DNA of 9,293 bases from Alphaproteobacteria bacterium (lineage in GTDB: Bacteria; Pseudomonadota; Alphaproteobacteria; UBA8366), in the NCBI GenBank assembly GCA_018665505.1, contig JABJCS010000338.1, positions 1 through 9,293 on the forward strand, written 5' to 3'. Below, one piece after another: positions 1 through 5,705 of this stretch (positions are counted from its first letter, which is position 1; each line of letters begins with the position of its first letter). A program made the position numbers and the translations under genes. A model generated the notes under the pieces. It worked only from the letters and a program-made list of their open reading frames with translations. It was not told the origin of the DNA and made no database searches.

Positions 1-313
1 CATCAGCCCAATTATCGCAGCTAAGGCAATGGGTTAGAACAAATATGGGCTAGTTATCTGGGACAGCCCCAAATATAGTTTTCGAATTAATACCGGTAAT
101 TTAAATATTAAATTGATAATTTAGCTTTATTTCGTCAGAATAATTTTTGATATATTTTCTGAGTTACGGATTTATATTTTATTTTTCTTAATAATCCTAA
201 AAATATACAAGTAAATATAAAAATCACGAGTGTTTCTAGAATATATGCGATTATATCTCTAGCCATTGAGCGGCGAAGCGGTTGTTTTAATTAACATTGG
301 TTGAATTTCAGTC
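1..313. other. AT-rich gene-free region
   Basis: No credible coding region, tRNA or rRNA is seen here on either strand. Positions 61-240 contain only 41 G or C bases out of 180 (about 23%), in sharp contrast to the GC-rich genes that follow. The tract lies downstream of the minus-strand CoA-transferase that ends at 314, so it is not that gene's promoter. No clear terminator hairpin with a U-tract was found just past that stop. A weak 6-bp inverted repeat (AGCCCA near 5, TGGGCT near 46) lies at the left edge. The region could hold the promoter of a gene left of the window, or be a remnant of acquired DNA. Nothing in it decides between these. Confidence 0.6.
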
Positions 314-1519
314 CTAAATAACCCCATCCTTCTTCAGCGCTGCCAGCTCCTCCGCGCTCTTCCCCAGCAACTCCCCATAAATTTCATCGTTGTAAGACCC
401 AATCGCGGGCCCCGCGTGGGCGATCCTCCCCGGCGTCTCGCTCAGTTTGGGAATCACGGCGGGCATGACGATGTCGCCTTCGTCTTTGTCGCTCACCGTC
501 GCGAGGTTCTCGCGCGCGGCGTAATGCGGGTCTTGGGAAATGTCTTCCGCCGTGTAGATGCCGCCGAACGGCACGTTGGCGTCGGCGAAGCGTTTATCGA
601 TATCGGCGAACATTTGCTGGCCCACCCAGTCCGCCAAGAGCGCTTCCAGCTCATCGGCGCGGGCGATGCGCTCGCGGCTGGTGCTGTAGCGTTCGTCCTC
701 CGCCAACTCCGGCATGCCCATGGCCGCGGCCAGGCGTTGGAAGACGTTGTCGCCGCCGGCCGCGATTTGGACGTATTTGCCGTCCTTGGTCTCGAACGTG
801 CCCGCGGGAGAGAAGGTCGGATTACGGTTGCCGATGCGCTCGCGAATTTCTCCGTCGCGGAAGAAGTTCGGCATCATGTTTGCGGTGATCCGGAAGGTTG
901 GCTCGTAGAGCGCCAAGTCGATCATCTGGCCCTCTCCGCCCTGCATGTCGCGTTGGTAGAGCGCGAACATGGTGGCGAGTGCAGCGAAGGTGCCGGTATT
1001 GTAATCTGCCGTCGGGAAGGCCGGTCGAACTGGGAAGCGGTCTGGGAAGCCTGTCGGGTACATGTAACCTGAAAACCCGAGTGCGATGCGGTCATAACCG
1101 GAGCGTTTCGTATACGGGCCGACTTGTCCGTAGCCCGAGACCCGCACCATGATGATCTTCGGGTTGATCTTACGCACTTCCTCCCAACCGAGGCCCCAAC
1201 GCTCCAAGGTACCGGGTGTGAAATTCTCGAACAGCACATCGGCGTGTTTGATCATTTCCTTTAGAATGCTCTGCCCTGCCTCAACCCGCAGGTTCAGTGT
1301 CACGGATTTTTTGTTTCGCGCTTCGACCAGCCAATTCGTCGACCGGTTCGCGGTGCCGTCGGCCTGTGGCGTGCCGCGCAGGGCGTCGCCGCGTCCCGGT
1401 TGTTCGACCTTAATCACCTCCGCTCCGAAATCACCGAGCATCGTGGCGCCGAATGGCCCCGCGATCAGGGTGCCGATGTCGAGGACGCGAATGCCTTGGA
1501 GGGGAAGGGGAGTGCTCAC
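314..1519 (-). CDS. Family III CoA-transferase (CaiB/BaiF type), copy 1
   Basis: This protein is predicted to move coenzyme A from an acyl-CoA donor to a carboxylic acid in the cytoplasm. Family members act on formate/oxalate, carnitine, bile acids, succinate or aromatic acids. The N-terminal fold is typical: GIRVLDIGTLIAGPFGATML near residues 9-28, then FGAEVIKVEQPGRGD, then ENFTPGTLERWGLG around 99-111. The catalytic Asp should be D172 in PTADYNTG, matching Asp169 of formyl-CoA transferase. The open frame runs upstream to an ATG at 1600, but the extra 27 residues (rich in Cys, Asn and Arg) do not look like this family. The GTG at 1519, with GAGATGAGA just upstream, gives a normal 401-residue protein beginning VSTPLPLQGIRV. 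It is transcribed away from the type I CoA-transferase operon and shares a 141-bp intergenic region with it. The substrate is unknown. The family call is firm and the start is probable. Confidence 0.93.
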   Translation of the reverse strand: MSTPLPLQGIRVLDIGTLIAGPFGATMLGDFGAEVIKVEQPGRGDALRGTPQADGTANRSTNWLVEARNKKSVTLNLRVEAGQSILKEMIKHADVLFENFTPGTLERWGLGWEEVRKINPKIIMVRVSGYGQVGPYTKRSGYDRIALGFSGYMYPTGFPDRFPVRPAFPTADYNTGTFAALATMFALYQRDMQGGEGQMIDLALYEPTFRITANMMPNFFRDGEIRERIGNRNPTFSPAGTFETKDGKYVQIAAGGDNVFQRLAAAMGMPELAEDERYSTSRERIARADELEALLADWVGQQMFADIDKRFADANVPFGGIYTAEDISQDPHYAARENLATVSDKDEGDIVMPAVIPKLSETPGRIAHAGPAIGSYNDEIYGELLGKSAEELAALKKDGVI

Positions 1520-1660
1520 GGTCTCATCTCGCTTTTCAGAGTTTCTATGGTTGCAGCATAAGATAGCGTTCCGAGAAAGAATCCCCAGGCTCGGCCACAA
1601 TAACGGCTCGCTCCCGCGTATCTTCAGTCTAGATGTCTAGCGAATGTTCACGGGGGTAAT
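1520..1660. promoter_or_regulatory. Divergent promoter region with small palindrome
   Basis: This 141-bp gap separates the divergent genes at 1519 (minus) and 1661 (plus), so promoters for both should lie here. A perfect inverted repeat, CTAGA-TG-TCTAG, occupies 1629-1640, about 20 bases before the plus-strand start, and could be an operator half-site pair. The same bases also read as the tandem GTCTAGAT/GTCTAGCG. The run GGGGGT at 1652-1657 is the likely ribosome-binding site for the plus-strand gene. No convincing -35/-10 pair could be picked with confidence, and no regulator gene lies in the window. That the region is regulatory follows from gene orientation; the operator role is a guess. 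Confidence 0.4.
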
Positions 1661-2359
1661 ATGATCGACAAGCGAGTAGAGACGGTGGAAGCCGCGCTGG
1701 AGGGGCTCGGCGATGGGGCATCCATTATGGTGAACGGGTTCGGTGGCACGGGCGTGCCTTTTGCGCTGGTCCGGGCGCTGGAAGGAATGTCCGCTCGGGA
1801 CCTAACTTTGATCTTGAACGGCGTGCGGTTCGTCGATGGGTTCGCGCCCGGCATTTTCGACGCAAAGCGCGTCTCCAAGGTCGTCGTCAGCGCGGCGCGC
1901 AGCCGGGGGCCGGATACGTCAAACTACGAGCGCCAGTGGCTCGATGGCGAGTTGGAAATCGAAATGGTGCCGCAAGGCACGTTCGCTGAGCGCATGCGCG
2001 CGGGCGGCGCCGGTATCCCCGCCTTCTTCACGCCGACGGGTGCGGGCACCGATCTCGCCGCTGGTAAGGAAGAGCGCGATTTTGAGGGCCAACCCTGTAT
2101 TTTGGAGAATGCGCTGACGGCGGATTTCGCTTTGATCCGCGCCGCTCGGGTTGACCGTTGGGGTAACGTGCGGTTTCGTGGCACACAGGGCAATTTTGGC
2201 CTCGCCATGGCGATGGCCGCGCGGGTGACGGTGATCGAGACGAGCGACACTTCGGAAGATCCGATCCCGCCTGAGGACGTTCATGTCCCCGGCATATTCG
2301 TCGACCGAGTGTTTCATTGCGAGGACATGAGCCCCGCCAACGCGGGAGGGCTCGGATAA
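1661..2359 (+). CDS. 3-oxoacid-type CoA-transferase, subunit A
   Basis: This is the alpha subunit of a family I CoA-transferase, related to 3-oxoacid and 3-oxoadipate CoA-transferases (ScoA/PcaI type). These enzymes typically exchange CoA between succinyl-CoA and an oxoacid in the cytoplasm. The 232-residue length is normal for a separate subunit. Visible signatures are the N-terminal loop NGFGGTGVP (25-33), the central GTFAERMRAGGAGIPAFFTP stretch (106-125), TADFALIRAARVDRWGN (153-169) and the C-terminal PGIFVDRV (210-217). The start ATG has GGGGGT five bases upstream. The stop TAA overlaps the next gene's ATG by one base (TAATG), so the subunits are probably translationally coupled. The motifs do not separate 3-oxoadipate from acetoacetate or other acids. 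The downstream hydrolase recalls pca clusters but does not settle the substrate. Confidence 0.95.
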   Translation: MIDKRVETVEAALEGLGDGASIMVNGFGGTGVPFALVRALEGMSARDLTLILNGVRFVDGFAPGIFDAKRVSKVVVSAARSRGPDTSNYERQWLDGELEIEMVPQGTFAERMRAGGAGIPAFFTPTGAGTDLAAGKEERDFEGQPCILENALTADFALIRAARVDRWGNVRFRGTQGNFGLAMAMAARVTVIETSDTSEDPIPPEDVHVPGIFVDRVFHCEDMSPANAGGLG

Positions 2360-3030
2360 TGCAGCCATTGTCACGCCATCAGATCGCCTGGCGCGCGGCG
2401 CAGGACTTGGAAGAAGGCACCTATGTCAATCTCGGCCTTGGCATGCCGACGCTGATTGCAAACTACAAACCGGTCGACCGCGACCTGATGTTCCATTCGG
2501 AGAACGGCATCGTTGGTGTCGGTCCCGTCGCGGGTGAGAACGAGGAAGATCCAGATTTCGTCGACGCGGGCAGCCAGAAGATCACGCTCAACCCGGGTGC
2601 GGCGCTGTTCGATTCCACCATGGCTTTCGCCATGATCCGGGGCGGCCATCTGGATGTCACCTTGCTCGGCGGGTTCGAAGTGTCGCAGACCGGCGACCTC
2701 GCCAACTGGGACGCCAAGATGACGCACAAGGGTCAACTCGTCGGCGGCGCCATGGATTTGGTGACCGGAGCGAAGAGCGTACGGGTCACCATGCAGCACA
2801 CGACCAAAACCGGGGAGCCGCGACTGGTCAAGACCTGCAGCTATCCGTTGACTGGTGTCGGCACGGTGGACCGGGTCTATACCGACCTCGCCGTTGTCGA
2901 CGTCACGCCCGACGGGTTCCTCGTGCGAGAGATGATCGATGGTTTGTCGCGGGACGAGTTACAGGCCAAGAGCGGAGCGACGCTAAGCTACGCGGATGAT
3001 TGCGGCGTCTTGAGTGCCCCCGAACTATAA
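2359..3030 (+). CDS. 3-oxoacid-type CoA-transferase, subunit B
   Basis: This is the beta subunit of the same heteromeric family I CoA-transferase, and it carries the catalytic residue. The glutamate is predicted to be E48 in SENGIVGVGP (47-56), the conserved segment whose Glu forms the glutamyl-CoA thioester intermediate in the family. Further family signatures follow: MIRGGHLDVTLLGGFEV, GDLANW and VGGAMDLVTGAK. The frame is open upstream to 2317, but the ATG at 2359 is the better start. It lies eight bases after GGGAGGG (2344-2350), overlaps the subunit A stop as TAATG, and begins MQPLSRHQIAWRAAQ as family members do. The 223-residue length is normal. The ten bases between its stop and the next gene's preferred ATG contain that gene's ribosome-binding site, so the three genes are most likely one transcript. 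Confidence 0.95.
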   Translation: MQPLSRHQIAWRAAQDLEEGTYVNLGLGMPTLIANYKPVDRDLMFHSENGIVGVGPVAGENEEDPDFVDAGSQKITLNPGAALFDSTMAFAMIRGGHLDVTLLGGFEVSQTGDLANWDAKMTHKGQLVGGAMDLVTGAKSVRVTMQHTTKTGEPRLVKTCSYPLTGVGTVDRVYTDLAVVDVTPDGFLVREMIDGLSRDELQAKSGATLSYADDCGVLSAPEL

Positions 3031-3040
3031 GGAAATGGCG

Positions 3041-3826
3041 ATGGATTGGATGGAAGTAAACGGCGTGGCATTGCGCTACGCGGTCTCGGGCGAAGGCAAG
3101 GAGAACCTTGTTCTGGTGCATGAGTTGGGTGGTGCATTGGAAAGTTGGAGCGATGTGTTGCCGGCTCTAGAGAAAGAGTTCCGGGTGCTGCGCTACGATC
3201 AACGCGGGTTCGGCTTGTCAGAGAAATCCAAGGGCACGCTCGATATCAATGACATGACCGGCGATATCGCGGCGCTGACCGCTGCTGTCGGGATGGACGG
3301 GCCGTGCCATGTCATCGGGACCGCGATGGGCGCCGGAATCGCCATGGCCTATGCGATGCATTATCCGGAGCGGGTAAAACGTTTGATGCTCACCAGTCCC
3401 GCAACTGGCACCACCGCCGACCGCGCGCAGCAGTATCAGGACCGCGCGAAACTGGTCGAGGAAAGCGGCATGCGCGCCTCGGTCGAAGCCAGCCTCGCGC
3501 GCTCATACTCGGATATCTTTCGCAAGGACGCGGCGAAGTTCGCCAAATACCGCTGCCGCTGGCTCGCCAACGATCCGTATGGCTTCGCGTCCATCAATCG
3601 GATGCTGGGGTCGATCAACCTCACAGAAGAGGGCGACAAGGTCACGTGCCCGACCCTGGTCATCGGCGGTGTGCATGATGCCGTTCGCCCGCCGGAGACC
3701 GCCAAGGCCGTGGCGGATTCGATCCCCGGCTCACAATATGCCGAGGCCGAGACGGGTCACTTCATGGCCGTGCAAACGCCAGAGCTGTTTTTAGAGTTGG
3801 CGCTGCCGTTTCTGCGGGGGGAATAA
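3041..3826 (+). CDS. Alpha/beta-hydrolase-fold protein lacking the nucleophilic Ser
   Basis: The 261-residue protein has an alpha/beta hydrolase fold like the 3-oxoadipate enol-lactonase (PcaD) group. Strand/loop motifs are LVLVHELGG (23-31), RYDQRGFGLSE (51-61), the nucleophile-elbow region HVIGTAMGAG (90-99), PTLVIGGVHD (204-213) and ETGHF (237-241). The elbow reads G-T-A-M-G, so Ala95 (codon GCG at 3323-3325) stands where Ser, Cys or Asp is expected. Asp213 and His240 keep the usual acid and base positions. The oxyanion-loop HG is HE (27-28). The frame could start at GTG 3014 or ATG 3035. ATG 3041 is chosen because AAGGAA lies six bases before it and the protein then begins MDWMEVNGVALRY, matching relatives. 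It follows the CoA-transferase subunits directly. It may be a non-hydrolytic enzyme or a hydrolase with an unusual mechanism. The fold is secure; the reaction is unknown. Confidence 0.88.
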   Translation: MDWMEVNGVALRYAVSGEGKENLVLVHELGGALESWSDVLPALEKEFRVLRYDQRGFGLSEKSKGTLDINDMTGDIAALTAAVGMDGPCHVIGTAMGAGIAMAYAMHYPERVKRLMLTSPATGTTADRAQQYQDRAKLVEESGMRASVEASLARSYSDIFRKDAAKFAKYRCRWLANDPYGFASINRMLGSINLTEEGDKVTCPTLVIGGVHDAVRPPETAKAVADSIPGSQYAEAETGHFMAVQTPELFLELALPFLRGE

Positions 3827-3834
3827 AGTTAAAG

Positions 3835-3880
3835 CCCTCACCCTAACTCTCTCCCGCTTACGAGGGAGGGTTAGGGTGGG
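3835..3880. repeat. REP-like palindrome, possible terminator
   Basis: An imperfect inverted repeat starts nine bases after the hydrolase stop. The segment CACCCTAAC (3839-3847) pairs exactly with GTTAGGGTG (3870-3878). The inner parts TCTCTCCC (3848-3855) and GAGGGAGG (3862-3869) pair with two G-U pairs and one mismatch around the six-base loop GCTTAC. No T-run follows, so it is not a textbook intrinsic terminator. C-rich palindromes of this CCCTCACCCTAAC type occur as dispersed intergenic elements in many proteobacteria. It may protect the upstream mRNA end or lower expression of the next gene. Confidence 0.6.
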
Positions 3881-3975
3881 CCCAGTCCATGAACACTCAG
3901 TGGTCTTTCCACCCTTCGCACTTAGGTCATTTTCTAATGAATTGACCATCACTTGCCAGACAGGGAGGCACCCAC

Positions 3976-4722
3976 ATGGCTCTTATCGAACAGCATGTCG
4001 ACGTCACTACCAAATACGGGAAATGCCGGTCCTTCGCGGCGTGTCCGGAGGAGCCGGGGCAGTATCCCGGGATCATCTTCTATATGGATGCGCCGGGCTA
4101 TCGGACCGAACTTGAGAACATGGCGCGGCGGATCGCCAAGATGGGTTATTTCTGCCTCCTGCCCGATATGTACTACCGGCTCGGCACCTGTCATTTCGAT
4201 ATCCCGCACCGTAACGAGGGCATGTCGAAAGTGATCTTCGCGGCGATGCATCATTTGGACAATCAGATGGTCGCGGAAGACACCGGCGGTTGGATCGCCT
4301 GGCTCGATGCTCAGGACAAATGTGCGCCAGGACCCATCGGTGTTGTCGGTCACTGCATGAGCGGGCAGTACGTCACCACGGTCGCGGCGCAATTCTCGAC
4401 ACGGATCGCGGCGGCGGCGTCGATGTACGGTGTCGGCATTGTCACAGACAAAGACGATTCCCCGCATCTCCGTCTCAACGATATCAAGGGCGAGATGCTG
4501 TTCAACTTCGCCGAAGTCGATCACGCGGTGCCGGACGAAGATGTGAAGAATCTGCGTAAGGCCCTCAAGGGATCGAAATGCAAGGCGACCGTGAAGGTCT
4601 ATAAAGATACGGTGCACGGCTTCCAATTCTCCGAGCGCGACCCCTATCATCCGGTGGCATCGGAGCAGGCGTGGGATGCGATTTTCGCATTGTGGAAGCG
4701 GAACCTGAAAAAGGGTAAATAG
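3976..4722 (+). CDS. Dienelactone hydrolase family protein
   Basis: This 248-residue cytoplasmic alpha/beta hydrolase belongs to the dienelactone hydrolase family, which opens lactone or ester bonds with a cysteine nucleophile. The predicted triad is complete: Cys127 in VVGHCMSGQ (124-131), Asp182 in FAEVDHAVP (178-186) and His214 in DTVHGF (211-216), matching Cys123, Asp171 and His202 of the classical enzyme. The segment GIIFYMDAPGYR (32-43) puts Asp38 near the position of the Glu that primes the cysteine in DLH. The usual GYCLGG elbow is GHCMSG here, so the substrate may well not be a chlorocatechol dienelactone. The start ATG has GGGAGG seven bases upstream. A 149-bp gap with a REP-like hairpin separates it from the preceding gene, so it may have its own promoter. 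A terminator follows. No signal peptide is seen. Confidence 0.9.
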   Translation: MALIEQHVDVTTKYGKCRSFAACPEEPGQYPGIIFYMDAPGYRTELENMARRIAKMGYFCLLPDMYYRLGTCHFDIPHRNEGMSKVIFAAMHHLDNQMVAEDTGGWIAWLDAQDKCAPGPIGVVGHCMSGQYVTTVAAQFSTRIAAAASMYGVGIVTDKDDSPHLRLNDIKGEMLFNFAEVDHAVPDEDVKNLRKALKGSKCKATVKVYKDTVHGFQFSERDPYHPVASEQAWDAIFALWKRNLKKGK

Positions 4723-4739
4723 GCCACATTTCCAAATAT

Positions 4740-4783
4740 TAGGTCCCCTTCCGGCATAGGTGCTGGGGGGGACCTATTTCTTT
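4740..4783 (+). terminator. Rho-independent terminator after the DLH-family gene
   Basis: The 5' arm TAGGTCCCC (4740-4748) pairs perfectly with GGGGACCTA (4768-4776). The stem can extend inward through T-G pairs and a GCA/TGC closing pair around the loop TAGG. The T-rich tail TTTCTTT follows at once. It starts 17 bases after the hydrolase stop, so transcription of the left-hand plus-strand genes probably ends here and the flavin-reductase-like gene needs its own promoter. Confidence 0.82.
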
Positions 4784-4872
4784 GAGAAAGTCCGGACATA
4801 GTTTGTTTCTTCAAGTGTCGTTGCGTAAGGTGAGCTCAACGCTTGCGGAAATTAATATAAAAAAAGCAATCA

Positions 4873-5541
4873 ATGTTCTACGACACGGAAAAGAACGACC
4901 ATAACCTACCGTACAATCCGTATAAATCGATTGTCGTGCCGCGACCCATTGGTTGGATTAGCTCCTTGGATGAGCAGGGTAATGTGAACTTGGCGCCCTA
5001 CAGCCAGTTCAACAATCTCGGCTACGACCCGCCATATGTGATGTTTTCCGGAAGCCATAAGCCGACCGGGGAGATGAAAGATTCCGTCGCGAATATTCTG
5101 CGGACCGGGGAATTTGTCTGCAACATGGCGACTTATGAATTGCGCAAGGCGGTTGTGAAAAGTGCGGAATATTTCCCCGCTGACGTGGACGAGATGGAAG
5201 CCATCGGCCTTACCAAAGAGGCCTCGCGGCTAGTGAAGCCGCCGCGGGTCGCGGAATCGCCCGTCCATCTGGAGTGCAAGCTCCACAACATTCTCGTATT
5301 GCCGGGTTATTCTCACCAAAACACGACCCATGTTGTCGTGGGACAAGTCGTCGGCGTGCATATCCGCGATGATGCGCTGACCCCCGAAGGCAAGCTGGAT
5401 ATTGCTCGCCTACGACCATTGGCGCGGTTGGGGTATCAGGACTACTCCAGCGTCACCGATATGTTCACGACGATAAGCGAAGGCCCCGACGCGGACTCCT
5501 TAAATGCGGGGCTCGGCGGCGAGGCAAAGGGCAAGCGGTAG
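4873..5541 (+). CDS. Flavin reductase-like (FMN-binding) domain protein
   Basis: This 222-residue protein has a single flavin reductase-like split-barrel domain. Characteristic segments are VVPRPIGWISSLDEQGNVNLAPYSQFN (21-47), the phosphate/flavin-contact region KDSVANILRTGEFVCNMAT (69-87), ESPVHLECKL (128-137) and HVVVGQVVGVHI (153-164), ending RLGYQDY (186-192). Members either supply reduced FMN to a partner monooxygenase or use bound FMN themselves. The luciferase-like monooxygenase encoded convergently at 5706-6836 is a natural candidate partner, but that link rests on proximity. The start ATG has no good Shine-Dalgarno sequence: an A-rich leader with TAATAT at 4853-4858 lies just upstream. 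If that is the -10 box, the transcript would be nearly leaderless. The upstream terminator makes a separate promoter likely. The C-terminal 20 residues are polar, Gly-rich and probably disordered. Confidence 0.9.
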   Translation: MFYDTEKNDHNLPYNPYKSIVVPRPIGWISSLDEQGNVNLAPYSQFNNLGYDPPYVMFSGSHKPTGEMKDSVANILRTGEFVCNMATYELRKAVVKSAEYFPADVDEMEAIGLTKEASRLVKPPRVAESPVHLECKLHNILVLPGYSHQNTTHVVVGQVVGVHIRDDALTPEGKLDIARLRPLARLGYQDYSSVTDMFTTISEGPDADSLNAGLGGEAKGKR

Positions 5542-5558
5542 TCATCCTTGCCGATTTC

Positions 5559-5682
5559 CGTCATTCCGGACGCGATAGCGATCCGGAATTATTGCCTGAG
5601 ATGTGCTTATATGAATTCGGATTCAATTTGAGAGACTCAGGCCATAATTCCAGATTCTTGCTACGCAAGCTCCGGAATGACG
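5559..5682. repeat. Nested palindromic element between convergent genes
   Basis: Two arms, 5559-5600 and 5636-5682, form a long imperfect inverted repeat across a 35-base centre. The outer 12 bases CGTCATTCCGGA pair perfectly with TCCGGAATGACG. The inner parts GGAATTATTGCCTGAG and CTCAGGCCATAATTCC pair with one mismatch. Each arm also folds on itself: ATTCCGGA-CGC-GATA-GCG-A-TCCGGAAT (5563-5589) on the left, and ATTCCAGA...CTTGC-TAC-GCAAG...TCCGGAAT (5647-5678) on the right. The two hairpin cores differ in sequence. This architecture fits a dispersed palindromic or MITE-like element of the kind common in alphaproteobacterial intergenic regions. It lies between converging genes, where it could terminate both transcripts. 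No transposase is present. Confidence 0.75.
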
Positions 5683-5705
5683 ATTACCGCGAGTGAGAGT
5701 ATCGA

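Noticed and set aside
98..120. Near-palindromic AT run AATTTAAATATTAAATT in the left AT-rich tract
   Set aside because: Such symmetry is expected by chance in DNA that is about 77% A+T, and no GC stem or T-tail suggests a terminator.
416..1072. A 218-codon plus-strand open frame opposite the first family III CoA-transferase
   Set aside because: It is fully antisense to a gene with clear family motifs, and its Arg/Val/His-rich translation shows no domain.
1520..1600. An N-terminal extension of 27 residues for the first family III CoA-transferase
   Set aside because: The added residues have no counterpart in the family, and the GTG at 1519 with a purine-rich upstream stretch gives the normal 401-residue length.
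3949..4650. A 233-codon open frame on the minus strand opposite the DLH-family gene
   Set aside because: It lies wholly opposite a gene with a complete catalytic triad and good ribosome-binding site. Its translation is rich in His, Arg and Asp with no recognisable domain, as expected of an antisense shadow in GC-rich DNA.
4821..4858. TTGCGT (4821) and TAATAT (4853) as a sigma-70 promoter for the flavin-reductase-like gene
   Set aside because: The spacing is 26 bases, too long for a standard promoter, and no better -35 box fits 17 bases upstream of TAATAT.
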